64,000 nt of DNA, from positions 1 to 64,000 of the forward strand of contig NZ_JAIXST010000141.1 in NCBI RefSeq assembly GCF_027484545.1, given 5' to 3'. Shown piece by piece: positions 16,051 through 25,274 of the stretch (position 1 is the first letter of the stretch; each line of letters begins with the position of its first letter). This DNA is from Runella sp. (lineage in GTDB: Bacteria > Bacteroidota > Bacteroidia > Cytophagales > Spirosomataceae). The position numbers and the translations under genes are program-made. The notes under the pieces were generated by a model. It did not search any database and was not told the origin of the DNA. It saw only the letters and a program-made list of their open reading frames with translations.

Positions 16051-17841
16051 ATGAACCGTATTTATGCAGGAATTTTATGTGTGTGGTTTGTAGTAGAATG
16101 GAAGGCCCGGGCTCAGGTACCTATTGTTTTAGGCGCCTCGAAAGCCCCCATTGCAGTAGGATTGAACTGCACAGTGTTAGAGGACAAAAAGGGGACTTTT
16201 ACGCTTCATGATGTCCAAAAAGCAGCGTTTGGAAGCATAACCTCAACCATTCATAATTCGGGCTATACTGAATCAGTAATATGGCTGAAAATCAATGCAA
16301 TAAATACAGAAAAGCATCCGTGGTTTTTAGAGATTGACAACCCTCGCCTCAATGACATTACCCTCTTTGCAGTGCAAAATGGCAAAGTAATTTATACCCA
16401 ACAATTAGGAGATGCTTTGCCTTTTGAAACTTACCCCATTCCTGACCGAATACCCATTTTCAATCTGCCTTTAGTAGCCCATCAACCGTACACTCTGTAC
16501 CTGCGTGCCGTTTCTACCGAAGACTTAAAATTTCCGATGACGTTTTGGGGGGAACATCAGTTGTATGCACACTTGGCGGGGCGCAATCTTATTTGGGGAA
16601 TTTATTTTGGGTTTATTTTGCTGATTACCCTTTATAATTTCTTTTTATGGTTCATGACCCGTGAGGCGATTTACGGCTATTATTGCCTATATGTACTGTT
16701 TTTCGGCGCGTTCCAGTTTAGTTTATACGGCTTTGGTTATCAATACGTTTGGGGCAATGCTGCCTTCAACGACCTTTCTCATATCTTCTTTTTAGGCATC
16801 TCTATTTTTTTTCTTGCCGTTTTTTCATTGGCTTTTCTGGAACCTTATAAGCGGTTTCCCCGATTAAAAACGGTCATGAAAACGGCGGGTTATGTATTTG
16901 TAATAGGGTTTCCCATTTGTCTGATCGGGTATGACTCTTTTATCAATGTCATCACTATTGCGACAGGGACAATAATGGTTGGCATCCAATGTTATTGTGC
17001 CATTTTTATGGCTTGGTACGGGTCCAAAGCCGCACAACTTTATTTAGTCGCTTCGGGTACACTTTCGTTGGCCGTTTTGGTGGTTGGGATGAAAAATTTA
17101 GGCTGGATACCCGCTGAAAACCAAGACTATTACCTCATGGGTGGCTCTATGCTCGAAATTGTTTTATTTTCGTTGGCGCTGGGTTATCGGCTGCGTTCCA
17201 TGCAACTTGAAAAGTTACGTCAACAACAGTTAAGGGACGAAATCTCAACCAATCTGCACGATGACTTGGGTGCTACATTGAGTAGTTTGACCCTGTTTTC
17301 AGAACTGAATCGCCGCAAAATGCAAAAACAATTGCCCGAACTTGCCGATACCTTTGGACTCATCAGCGAGCGTTCCCGCGAAGCCATGCGTTTGGTGCGG
17401 GAAGCCGTTTGGGAAATTAATCCTCAGAACGATACCTCTGATGAGTGGATAGACCGCATGATTACTTTTGCGCAGGAAACCTTAGGAGCTGCACAAATTG
17501 AAGTTGAATTGTTGATGGATGATGCGCTCCGAAATGAGCCGTTTTCCATTGAGCGACGACGGAGTTTATTCCTGTTTTTTAAAGAAGCGGTAAACAATAT
17601 TGCCAAACATTCGGGGGCCACTTACGCACAAATCCTGTTTCAACAAACTAATGGAATATTGAAATTAGTGATCAGTGATAACGGACATGGATTTGAGGTA
17701 ACTCAAACGACGGAAGGAAATGGGCTGAAAAATTTTAAAAAGCGGGCAGAATCTCTTGGTGCACAGCTAAAAATCAATTCAAACCCGCATTCCGGGACGT
17801 CAATCGAGTTAGCTTTTCGGGCACCTGCCTACTTGAATTAA
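16051..17841 (+). CDS. Sensor histidine kinase with 7TMR-DISM module
   Basis: The 596-residue kinase has an N-terminal signal, an extracytoplasmic 7TMR-DISMED2 domain (about 30-165, with VIWLKINAINTEKHPWFLEIDNPRL), seven membrane segments (about 180-385), and a cytoplasmic HisKA_3/HATPase_c module. The phosphoacceptor His403 lies in NLHDDLGATLSS, the HDDLGA box of NarL-type partners. ATPase motifs include EAVNNIAKHSGAT (N box) and ISDNGHGFE plus GNGLKNFKKRAESLGA (G boxes). DISMED2 folds resemble carbohydrate-binding domains, so a glycan or other envelope ligand is plausible but unproven. The response regulator gene follows with 54 bp between stop and ATG, making this a complete two-component pair. 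Confidence 0.95.
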   Translation: MNRIYAGILCVWFVVEWKARAQVPIVLGASKAPIAVGLNCTVLEDKKGTFTLHDVQKAAFGSITSTIHNSGYTESVIWLKINAINTEKHPWFLEIDNPRLNDITLFAVQNGKVIYTQQLGDALPFETYPIPDRIPIFNLPLVAHQPYTLYLRAVSTEDLKFPMTFWGEHQLYAHLAGRNLIWGIYFGFILLITLYNFFLWFMTREAIYGYYCLYVLFFGAFQFSLYGFGYQYVWGNAAFNDLSHIFFLGISIFFLAVFSLAFLEPYKRFPRLKTVMKTAGYVFVIGFPICLIGYDSFINVITIATGTIMVGIQCYCAIFMAWYGSKAAQLYLVASGTLSLAVLVVGMKNLGWIPAENQDYYLMGGSMLEIVLFSLALGYRLRSMQLEKLRQQQLRDEISTNLHDDLGATLSSLTLFSELNRRKMQKQLPELADTFGLISERSREAMRLVREAVWEINPQNDTSDEWIDRMITFAQETLGAAQIEVELLMDDALRNEPFSIERRRSLFLFFKEAVNNIAKHSGATYAQILFQQTNGILKLVISDNGHGFEVTQTTEGNGLKNFKKRAESLGAQLKINSNPHSGTSIELAFRAPAYLN

Positions 17842-17895
17842 CAGTTGACAGACCTACCGTTTATTCAGATATTTACCCGTAGAAAACCGCCCGCT

Positions 17896-18537
17896 ATGAT
17901 ACGTGTTGCTTTATTTGAAGACATAAAAGAAATCCGTGAACTTCTCACGGAGGCCATCCAAAACAGCGAGGGCCTCTTCATAACAGGTGCTTATGCCAAT
18001 GCCAACGATGCCCTAAGAATCATGAAACGAGACCGTCCTGATGTGGTGCTTATGGATATTCAGATGCCCGGCATATCGGGCATAGAGGCCGTGCGGACTA
18101 TCAAAGCCAATTTTCCCGAAATACAGATTTTGATGCAAACGGTGTTTGAGGACAACGCCCGCATTTTTGCAGCGCTCTGTGCGGGGGCTTCGGGCTATAT
18201 TTTAAAAGATGCTTCACCCGAGCGTTATCTGGAAGCCATTGTTGAAGTAGCGCAGGGAGGTGCACCTATGTCGCCGGTGATTGCCCGCAAAGTACTAACC
18301 ATGTTTCAGGGACAAAATCCGGTATCTCCTAAAGAAGAATACCATGAGTTGAGTCAAACCGAACAGAAAATACTCGGACATTTAGTAAAAGGGTTAAGTT
18401 ATAAATTGATTGCCGATGAATGCAACATAAGCACCTCGACGGTTAATTTTCACTTAAAAAATATTTACCGCAAACTCCACGTTAATTCCGCTACTGAAGC
18501 CATCTCCAAAGCACTCCGGCAGAAATTATCCAATTAG
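17896..18537 (+). CDS. NarL/LuxR-type response regulator
   Basis: The ATG at 17896 gives 213 residues and places the receiver domain at the very N-terminus (MIRVALFEDIKEIRELL); an upstream TTG would add an unstructured tail and is rejected. The phosphorylated Asp is Asp54 in VVLMDIQMPGISG, with Lys in YILKDASPERY. The LuxR-type helix-turn-helix spans about 150-210 (ELSQTEQKILGHLVKGLSYKLIADE, then STSTVNFHLKNIYRKL). It is the partner of the DISM kinase immediately upstream and should control transcription of unknown targets; the secreted protease and unknown genes downstream are candidates by position only. Confidence 0.95.
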   Translation: MIRVALFEDIKEIRELLTEAIQNSEGLFITGAYANANDALRIMKRDRPDVVLMDIQMPGISGIEAVRTIKANFPEIQILMQTVFEDNARIFAALCAGASGYILKDASPERYLEAIVEVAQGGAPMSPVIARKVLTMFQGQNPVSPKEEYHELSQTEQKILGHLVKGLSYKLIADECNISTSTVNFHLKNIYRKLHVNSATEAISKALRQKLSN

Positions 18538-18613
18538 ATAGACCCGCCGCCCTCTGTCCTTTGAAAGAGTTTACCTGTTTGATTTAGTAGTTTACACGGG
18601 TTTAGTAAAGTCC

Positions 18614-18621
18614 TACTTTTG
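18614..18621 (+). promoter_or_regulatory. -7 box for the papain-like protease gene
   Basis: TACTTTTG is an exact TAnnTTTG match 49 bp upstream of the ATG at 18671. This suggests the protease group is transcribed separately from the two-component pair. Confidence 0.5.
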
Positions 18622-18670
18622 AGTCGTTCAAAGTTTAAATAAAAACTCAAAATTACCCTTCTTATTTCTT

Positions 18671-19720
18671 ATGAAAGTAAATACCCTATTGCTTGCGCTG
18701 TGTTTATGTATTGGAACTATTTTGTGCAGCTATGCCCAAGAGGAAGAAGAACAGGAACCTGATACACCGGTCAGGAAAGTAAATTTGCAATTACTGATGC
18801 AAAATGCGTCTACCCTGCAAAAAAGTAAATTGTCGCAGTTGAAATCATTGGCGCAGGCCAAAAAGTTTTCCTTCACTCCAAGAGTGACAACGGTTTTGGG
18901 TACTGACCTGACTAAAATTACGGGTTATAAAGTGGACAAAACGCTCACCGCCGATAAAATGCAGAAGCAAATAGAAGCGGCCAACAAATCATTAAGCGAA
19001 GCAAACGAAGGTGGCAACGTAACTACCTTTTCATCAACCCCACCGCCACCGGCTTTTCGCACTGCGGGCTTACCCGCCATCAGAAATCAGGAAACCTGCG
19101 GTAGTTGTTGGGCTTTTGCGGCCTGTGCCGCAACCGAAATAAGCTTTCGAAAAAAATACAACTATAGAACCAATCTGGCTGAACAACAACTCGTTGACTG
19201 TGCCACTCCTGCTTTTGACGGCTGCTCGGGCTTTTTCTCCGAAGGAGCCATGACATACATGCAGATTTTTGGAGTATTGTACGAAACCCGCTACGATTAC
19301 AACGCCCGCGATAATAACCGTTGTCTCGACAACGTACCCAAACGCAAGCATAAACTGCTGGCATGGTCATGGTTGGATGCAAACCCCTTCAATATGGACG
19401 ATGCCACCGCCATCAAAAGAGCCATTATGCGCTATGGTTCCGTTACCTGCGGCATTGCTGCAACGGATGCCTTTTGCAGCTATGGCGGTAGCGAAGGCGA
19501 AATATTTGACGAAATTCCTCCGCAGGATTTTAAGTCCGAAGATATTAATCATGCTGTTGTTATTGTAGGATGGGACAATACCAAAGATGCGTGGTTAGTG
19601 CGTAATTCGTGGGGAACAGGCTGGGGAAATGATGGCTACGCCTGGGTAAAATACCGCCACAATGGCATTGGGTTTAATTCGGTTTGGGTGAGTGGCCTAA
19701 AAACATGGACAAACAATTAA
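18671..19720 (+). CDS. Secreted papain-like (C1 family) cysteine protease
   Basis: The 349-residue protein has a signal peptide (ending CSYAQ, residue 23), a Glu-rich start, a propeptide-like helical segment (about 35-115) and a C1 peptidase domain. The catalytic Cys146 lies in RNQETCGSCWAFAAC, His294 in INHAVVIVGWD and Asn312 in VRNSWGTGWGNDGYAW, with the oxyanion Gln in NQETCGS. All catalytic residues are present. It is most likely a zymogen processed outside the cytoplasm. The next gene starts 10 bp downstream, so the two are co-transcribed. C1 proteases are uncommon but known in Bacteroidota; the target is unknown. Confidence 0.93.
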   Translation: MKVNTLLLALCLCIGTILCSYAQEEEEQEPDTPVRKVNLQLLMQNASTLQKSKLSQLKSLAQAKKFSFTPRVTTVLGTDLTKITGYKVDKTLTADKMQKQIEAANKSLSEANEGGNVTTFSSTPPPPAFRTAGLPAIRNQETCGSCWAFAACAATEISFRKKYNYRTNLAEQQLVDCATPAFDGCSGFFSEGAMTYMQIFGVLYETRYDYNARDNNRCLDNVPKRKHKLLAWSWLDANPFNMDDATAIKRAIMRYGSVTCGIAATDAFCSYGGSEGEIFDEIPPQDFKSEDINHAVVIVGWDNTKDAWLVRNSWGTGWGNDGYAWVKYRHNGIGFNSVWVSGLKTWTNN

Positions 19721-19730
19721 TCCTTCAAAC

Positions 19731-20390
19731 ATGAAACCATTCCTTTTTCTGGTATTGATTTGGATGTGTTGGAATCAATATTCCTTACAGGCTCAATCGG
19801 ACGTTTCGTTTGAAAAAGTGAGCATTTGCTTTGCCAATAACGCAACCCGTTGCCTGAGCCGCACTCGGGTTGAAACAGCGGGAGAGAATGACCCATTTAC
19901 AGTAGAAGTAGTACTGAAAAGCAATAACCCTCGCTTTCTTCAGGATAATGTGCAGCATATTTATGTAGAAGCAGCCCGAATGTCCCCTAACTGTTTAAGA
20001 GCCTCTTCCAATCCCGACAACTGCCCACCGGATTCGTATTTCGGATGGTTTGGATTATACACCTCTCCCACTTCATCCGCCTCTCCGCCGCCTTTGATAG
20101 AAGATGCCGATTTTATTCGCCCTCAGTTGGCAGCAGTAAAAAAACTGCGTCAGGAAATGCTGAAAATTCCCGTAGAAATCATTGAGAATCGTCCCGGGGT
20201 CCCGAACGACAAGCCGGTCGGTCGCTTGGATTGGCCTGATAACAAGCAAAAACCGCCTTACACTTTTCGTTTCAAGGCCAACGGAATGCGATTTCTTACT
20301 CAAAATTTTCACAAATACTTGCGAGTGACGGTCACCTTGCGAAACGGCGAAAAAATTTCGTCTGATCATGTCCGCATCAATGTGCAATGA
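19731..20390 (+). CDS. Secreted protein of unknown function, co-transcribed with the protease
   Basis: The 219-residue product carries a signal peptide (ending SLQAQ, residue 23) and a beta-rich body. Five Cys residues (SICFANN, TRCLSR, NCLRASS, DNCPPDS) cluster in the first 110 residues and could form disulfides. The end, LRVTVTLRNGEKISSDHVRIN, looks like a beta-sandwich strand pair. I do not recognise a family. The 10-bp spacing to the papain-like protease suggests a functional link, for example as a substrate, inhibitor or chaperone, but nothing in the sequence settles this. Confidence 0.75.
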   Translation: MKPFLFLVLIWMCWNQYSLQAQSDVSFEKVSICFANNATRCLSRTRVETAGENDPFTVEVVLKSNNPRFLQDNVQHIYVEAARMSPNCLRASSNPDNCPPDSYFGWFGLYTSPTSSASPPPLIEDADFIRPQLAAVKKLRQEMLKIPVEIIENRPGVPNDKPVGRLDWPDNKQKPPYTFRFKANGMRFLTQNFHKYLRVTVTLRNGEKISSDHVRINVQ

Positions 20391-20444
20391 GTCGTATCTT
20401 TAAAAGTAGGAAATCAAAACCAACGTTTTTAAAAATCTTAATTC

Positions 20445-21692
20445 ATGATTAAAATCTCATTGATTTCAAGTACCTGTTCTGCCTTCTGGAGCACATTTAA
20501 ACGCCTGTTGCTCTTGTGTATTTTTGGGATTATTCCTTTTTGTACATTCTCCCAAACTCCCGACCCCTACGTCGGAACTTTCAAGGCTGAACAAGCTGAT
20601 ATTGTACTCAACATTACGCAGCGTAACAATCGCTACGAAGGTATTTTTACGGCAGAAGGCAAGCAATACAATTGTATAGCGACTCGGGTGGTGGCCGGAG
20701 TGTCGGGCACCTACACTGACAATGGGCAGGCCATTGAATTTTCATTGGGCAAACTGTTGGGCGAGTATTTCATCACTACCCAGGGTGTCAACATTTCGAT
20801 GAAGCGAACATCCATCACTCCTTCTTTTTCCAATTCAGCTATTACAAACCCTCCAACCAACAGTACTCAATCAGCTCAAACAACCGTACCCTCCGCTTCT
20901 AAATCTTCGGGAAAAATGTATACAAGTGCTTCCGGTTTCAGTTTCAATGGCCCTACCGGCTGGAATTTGCAGGGACAGCAAAACGATGGCTTTGTTTTTA
21001 TGCGTACCGCACAGCAGACAATTTTATCGGTGACGCCTCATGCCTATTCAAGTATCGAAGCCATCTCCAATGACCTATTTGACCAAAATGATGCCGCCTC
21101 CAATACGCATTTGAAGGTACGGAAAGAGCGGTATGGCTCCAACGGAGTTTTGGCAGTTTTTGAAGGAACCATGCAGGGTACTCCTGTCGTTATAACAACC
21201 CTCTCGCTACTCTCACCATACGGCGGCGGTGTAAGTTTCTCAACCATTACACCTCGTACTGAGTACAGCAATGAGTTTTTGCAGATACTCAAATCCATGG
21301 CCGCGAGTGCCCTATTCAACAAACCACAATCGTCACCTGCGGCGGAACAATGGCGTAATCGACTCAATGGAAAGCAGTTGTTGTATCTTTATACCGGCAG
21401 CGGTTATTCCGAGAAAAAGACCTTTGATTTATGCTCCAACGGAACTTTCATATCGGGAGGCGACACATCTGCCAGCAGTTCGGGAGGATTTGGCGGGGAT
21501 TTTTCGGCCGTTACACAGGGCGGAGGTTCCGGCACTTGGCGCACCGGCTCTGAAGGTGGACAAGTGGTTTTGATATTTACATTTCGCAACGGAAGCACGT
21601 CCCGGTTTTCTTTAGCAACGGCTCCCAACGGAACAAGCGTTTTGCTCAACGGTAAAAAATACTTTGTACAGGCAAGCCCAAGCTGTCGATAA
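20445..21692 (+). CDS. Secreted multidomain protein of unknown function
   Basis: The 415-residue product has an N-terminal hydrophobic signal (about residues 18-37, ending TFSQT). Three regions can be distinguished: residues 40-125, a lipocalin-like beta segment (YVGTFKAEQADIVLNITQ); a Ser/Thr/Pro linker; residues 158-285, resembling PsbP/DcrB-like folds (FSFNGPTGWNLQGQ); and residues 300-415, a beta domain beginning AEQWRNRLNGKQLLYLYTG with a Gly/Ser-rich loop (SASSSGGFGGDFSAV) and two Cys (DLCSNG, SPSCR) that may pair. The family is unknown to me. It starts 54 bp after the previous gene, so it may belong to the protease unit, which ends in the hairpin at 21696. Confidence 0.8.
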   Translation: MIKISLISSTCSAFWSTFKRLLLLCIFGIIPFCTFSQTPDPYVGTFKAEQADIVLNITQRNNRYEGIFTAEGKQYNCIATRVVAGVSGTYTDNGQAIEFSLGKLLGEYFITTQGVNISMKRTSITPSFSNSAITNPPTNSTQSAQTTVPSASKSSGKMYTSASGFSFNGPTGWNLQGQQNDGFVFMRTAQQTILSVTPHAYSSIEAISNDLFDQNDAASNTHLKVRKERYGSNGVLAVFEGTMQGTPVVITTLSLLSPYGGGVSFSTITPRTEYSNEFLQILKSMAASALFNKPQSSPAAEQWRNRLNGKQLLYLYTGSGYSEKKTFDLCSNGTFISGGDTSASSSGGFGGDFSAVTQGGGSGTWRTGSEGGQVVLIFTFRNGSTSRFSLATAPNGTSVLLNGKKYFVQASPSCR

Positions 21693-21695
21693 TTC

Positions 21696-21737
21696 AGCGC
21701 TGCAATAATTGTTTTAGGCAGCAATTATTGCAGCGCT
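21696..21737. terminator. Perfect 16-bp hairpin between convergent genes
   Basis: AGCGCTGCAATAATTG (21696-21711) and CAATTATTGCAGCGCT (21722-21737) are exact complements with a 10-base loop. It lies between two converging stop codons and can serve both directions, though T-runs are absent. Confidence 0.75.
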
Positions 21738-21739
21738 GC

Positions 21740-22441
21740 TTAACTTCCTATCAAAAATACGGTCGGTTTTTTGTGCAAATCCAACGTTTTTGTTTTCCAG
21801 TCTTTAATGGTATACGTTTTTACAAAACTATCGGGGGCAGTCAATTGGCAGGCTACGCAAAGCCGGGTAGTAGGCTGGCAGTGGATGAGAATATCTTCAA
21901 AAACTTGATTATTACGGTAAGGCGTTTCAATAAAAAGCTGGGTTTGATGCCGACCAAGTGCCTCTTTTTCTAAACTCTTAATTACTTTTACCCGTTGAGG
22001 ACGGTCTATCGGCAGGTAACCGTGAAACACAAACGATTGTCCGCTCATTCCCGATGCCATCAGCGCAAGCAGCAACGACGAAGGTCCCACCAACGGTACG
22101 ACCTCAATCCCCAATTGATGCGCCAGTTTCACAGCCACCGCACCGGGATCGGCTACACCGGGGCAGCCTGCTTCCGAAAGTACCCCCGCATCTTTGCCTT
22201 CTTTCAAAAGCGCTTTGAGTTGCGCAAGCGTATCGGCTTCGGGTGTCTTTTTGTGAAGTTCGTAAAAAGTCAACGATTCGATGACCTTCCCTACTCTCAA
22301 ACCACTGATAAAACGCCGTGCCGTTCGGAGTTCCTCCGCGAAAAACACGTCCAGTTCTTTCACAGAATCAGGCACTTGCGATGGCAAAACAACGTTGGAA
22401 GTATTGTCGGCGAGGGGCGTGGGAATCAGATATAACTTCAT
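21740..22441 (-). CDS. SAM-dependent methyltransferase, RsmI-related
   Basis: The 233-residue protein belongs to the tetrapyrrole-methylase-like (MraW-unrelated, class III) fold used by RsmI, which methylates the ribose of C1402 in 16S rRNA. Typical segments are LYLIPTPLADN at the N-terminus, VLSEAGCPGVADPGA, VVPLVGPSSLLLALMASG and FVFHGYLP. It is shorter than E. coli RsmI (286 residues) and belongs to the shorter form common in Bacteroidota, which lacks part of the C-terminal region, so rRNA methylation is likely but not certain. Its ATG overlaps the stop of the upstream hydrolase gene (ATGA at 22438-22441). Confidence 0.88.
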   Translation of the reverse strand: MKLYLIPTPLADNTSNVVLPSQVPDSVKELDVFFAEELRTARRFISGLRVGKVIESLTFYELHKKTPEADTLAQLKALLKEGKDAGVLSEAGCPGVADPGAVAVKLAHQLGIEVVPLVGPSSLLLALMASGMSGQSFVFHGYLPIDRPQRVKVIKSLEKEALGRHQTQLFIETPYRNNQVFEDILIHCQPTTRLCVACQLTAPDSFVKTYTIKDWKTKTLDLHKKPTVFLIGS

Positions 22442-23202
22442 TTCAAAAAATTAACCAACGATTTTACAAACGCCTCGGGCTGTTCGGCCTGTACCCAATG
22501 ACCGGCACCTTCGATGGTATCTATTTGCGCATTGGTGAAAATCTCGTTGATGTGCGGAATATCCGAATCTTTAACGTAGTGAGAGGTGGCACCGCGCATA
22601 AAAAGCGTTGGTTCCGTCACGGTACGGACATTTACCAAGTCATTGCCGATTATCTCAATATTTTTGTCAATGACGGGTAAATTCAATCGCCAGGCAAATC
22701 CTCCTTCGTCGTTGCGATAAAGATTTTTGAGCAAAAATTGACGTACCGAAAGACTTGGTTCGTATTGACTCAGTATTTCATCGGCTTGGTTCCTACTTTG
22801 CAAAGTAGTCAATGGAATTGCTTTGAGCCCCTTCAAAATTTCAATATGATGAACCGGATAGTATTTGGGGGCAATATCAACCACCACCAATTCACTGAAA
22901 CTATCAGGGTATTGCATCGCGTATTGCATCACTGTTTTCCCTCCCATCGAATGCCCGACAAGAATGGGTCTTTCCAATCCCTGTTGTTGCAAAAACTCGT
23001 GCAAATCATCCGCTAATTCCGGATATGAGTGCGTATCGGCATGAGGTGAGCGACCGTGATTGCGCTGATCTACAGCATAGACCGAAAAACCTTGATCTGC
23101 AATGACCTTACTGATGGTGAGCCAGTTATCGCACGACCCAAACAGGCCGTGAAGAATAATCATCGGGCGGCCTGTACCTACTTGACGGAAAAAAAGTTGC
23201 AT
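22438..23202 (-). CDS. Alpha/beta hydrolase (YbfF-type esterase)
   Basis: The 254-residue cytoplasmic hydrolase has the oxyanion motif IILHGLFGSCDNW, the nucleophile elbow LVGHSMGGKTVMQYA and the catalytic His in IEGAGHWVQAEQPEAF; an Asp or Glu is supplied after the sixth strand. The opening segment, LHGLFGSCDNWLTIS, is typical of YbfF esterases that act on short acyl esters. Its stop overlaps the RsmI-like ATG by 4 bp, so the pair is translated together. The M23 peptidase gene lies 13 bp upstream, which makes a three-gene unit likely. Confidence 0.9.
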   Translation of the reverse strand: MQLFFRQVGTGRPMIILHGLFGSCDNWLTISKVIADQGFSVYAVDQRNHGRSPHADTHSYPELADDLHEFLQQQGLERPILVGHSMGGKTVMQYAMQYPDSFSELVVVDIAPKYYPVHHIEILKGLKAIPLTTLQSRNQADEILSQYEPSLSVRQFLLKNLYRNDEGGFAWRLNLPVIDKNIEIIGNDLVNVRTVTEPTLFMRGATSHYVKDSDIPHINEIFTNAQIDTIEGAGHWVQAEQPEAFVKSLVNFLK

Positions 23203-23215
23203 ATCAATACTAGTG

Positions 23216-25258
23216 TTATCGTTTTCGGCGCTTAGCCGACTTTTTAGCTTTGGATGAAGATTTTGATTTTGCTCGGGATTTACCGCGTTTTACGGCAGCT
23301 GCTCGTTTTGATTTTGAACGGGCAGCAGGTCGAGGAGTGGCCTCCTTGATTTCAGTTTCTATCAAGGTACTGTTTCCTGCTCTGTCAGTCACTTCAAGCC
23401 GTAACGGCCCTTCAAAATCAAGCGAGTCAACGAGTTTATCCGACCAAATGTAGTTGCGTTTGTAATCATAATTCATCAAAACCCATTCTCCATTTACATA
23501 CGCATTGAATTTATCAATGCCCGACATTCCATCAGAAATACGCGCTGAAATATTTTTTTTGTTGGACTGAGTCAGGTGAACGGAAGGCGGTGCTGTATCG
23601 GTACCAAGAGCAAAATTCCCTAATTCCCGCGTTGTAAAATCAATAAAATTGTCTTGCCATGTTCCGCCGACAAAGCGCATTCGACCACCGTCAATCCGAT
23701 ACGCATGGGTTTTTTCGGGATTTTCAGGCATAAAATCAGGGCGAAAACTTACACCGACCGCATCCCTCAACGGCGTATCTTCATCGTTGATAATAAGCCC
23801 GTTAGGTCGTGGCTGTACAGCTAAATACAGCGTATCAAAAATGCTTTTACTGCCAAATCGTATCGTATAGCGGTCGTCTTTGTAGGTTTCCACCCTATCA
23901 GAAACAATACGTTGTCGGAAGTCAGTTTTCAGTATTTTGTTGCCAATTCGGATAGAATCCGGAAGCGCTTCCCGTAAATCAAGCAGGTACACGGTTTCAC
24001 CGCTTGATTTATACGCCGGTGCTAAAAGAAAACTACCTTTTTTCATGAATACCTCTGCGGGCACCAATTGAGAAAGCCCTAACGCATTGATTTTAAATAC
24101 GTTTTCATCCACTTCTGTTTTCATATAGGCCAAATTCGGCGAACCTTCAGGTTCTACCGCAGGCAGAGGCAAATCTTCTGGAGGCTCTCCTTTGATTTTC
24201 AGGCGCAGCACCGATGAGTTTTCGTAGGAATCAAAAAGGGTAACTTGTACTTCGTGCGTAAGCGTGTCCCGAATTTGTAATTTCCCTCGAAAAGCATCCG
24301 TTTTTTGAATGGCAAATTGATTCCCATCGGGATTATAACAACGCAAAAACCGCGAACCGGTACGCTGCTCAGTGGCGTAATCAATCAGGTTATTATAATC
24401 ACGGGTTGACCAGCTTGGAAACGAGGTCATGTTATAAGCAAAGATTTCCTGACCATCAATTTTGATTTCAACGCAGTTGACTCCATTCCGAAAATTGACC
24501 CCGTTCATGGCATCAAAAGCAATAAGTTCAAGCCCGAGTTCTCCCCATGCTTTTACTGGTTGGGAAAGCGTATAACTGCCGTCTTTTTGGCGAACAGGTC
24601 GAAAACTTACCCGCTCAAATTCGCCGTTTACCCGACTTTGTAACGACATCGGCCGAATAGCCAATGCATTGAAATAAGGGGATACATCGTCTTCCACTTC
24701 AGGAAAGTCAAAAAAGAGCGGGTTGAGATAGCTGTCTTTCGAGTCGCGAATTTCAAAATGCAAATGCGGTCCCGCCGAACCTCCCGTATTGCCCGAAAGC
24801 GCAATCAACTGTCCTTTTCGGACAGGGAATTGCTCGGGTGAAGGGTTCAATTCAATGTCAAACGTTTTACGTTCGTACTGCTTTTGGCGCAGGTAACTCC
24901 CCATCGGCTCGGCATACGACAGCAAATGCCCGTACACCGTCGTCATTCCGTTGGGGTGTTTGATAAAAATTACGTTTCCGTAGCCCGTCGTTTGCACTTT
25001 GATTCGGGAAATATACCCGTCGGCAGCGGCCAAAACCTCCAATCCTTCCCGTTGCTGCGTTCGAACATCTATTCCTGCGTGAAAGTGATTGCTGCGAAGA
25101 TCACCCAAAACCCCCGCCAAGGTATTTTTCTGTCCGGGATTGATAGGAAATAAAAAATAGCCTTTGGGAAATGTTTGTTGCTGTGTACGCTGTGAAAATG
25201 AGTAATAAGAGGCAAGAATTAAGAAATAGAGAACGGGCAAAAAAAGTTTTTTTATCAT
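23216..25258 (-). CDS. M23 peptidoglycan endopeptidase with polycationic tail
   Basis: The 680-residue protein has a signal peptide (residues 1-22) and a LytM/M23 domain at about 45-200. Zinc ligands and catalytic residues are visible in HFHAGIDVRTQQ (HxxxxD) and GPHLHFEIRDSKDSYLNP (HxH), with GYGNVIFIKHPNGMTTVYGH between. A 430-residue beta-rich region follows with no clear family. The last 41 residues (starting TPRPAARSKSKR) contain about 19 Lys or Arg and no acidic residue, like a histone H1 tail. The enzyme should cut peptide cross-bridges in the periplasm; the tail could bind peptidoglycan, LPS or DNA. Gene order suggests an operon with the two downstream genes. Confidence 0.9.
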   Translation of the reverse strand: MIKKLFLPVLYFLILASYYSFSQRTQQQTFPKGYFLFPINPGQKNTLAGVLGDLRSNHFHAGIDVRTQQREGLEVLAAADGYISRIKVQTTGYGNVIFIKHPNGMTTVYGHLLSYAEPMGSYLRQKQYERKTFDIELNPSPEQFPVRKGQLIALSGNTGGSAGPHLHFEIRDSKDSYLNPLFFDFPEVEDDVSPYFNALAIRPMSLQSRVNGEFERVSFRPVRQKDGSYTLSQPVKAWGELGLELIAFDAMNGVNFRNGVNCVEIKIDGQEIFAYNMTSFPSWSTRDYNNLIDYATEQRTGSRFLRCYNPDGNQFAIQKTDAFRGKLQIRDTLTHEVQVTLFDSYENSSVLRLKIKGEPPEDLPLPAVEPEGSPNLAYMKTEVDENVFKINALGLSQLVPAEVFMKKGSFLLAPAYKSSGETVYLLDLREALPDSIRIGNKILKTDFRQRIVSDRVETYKDDRYTIRFGSKSIFDTLYLAVQPRPNGLIINDEDTPLRDAVGVSFRPDFMPENPEKTHAYRIDGGRMRFVGGTWQDNFIDFTTRELGNFALGTDTAPPSVHLTQSNKKNISARISDGMSGIDKFNAYVNGEWVLMNYDYKRNYIWSDKLVDSLDFEGPLRLEVTDRAGNSTLIETEIKEATPRPAARSKSKRAAAVKRGKSRAKSKSSSKAKKSAKRRKR

Positions 25259-25274
25259 GCTTTACATGTCTTTT

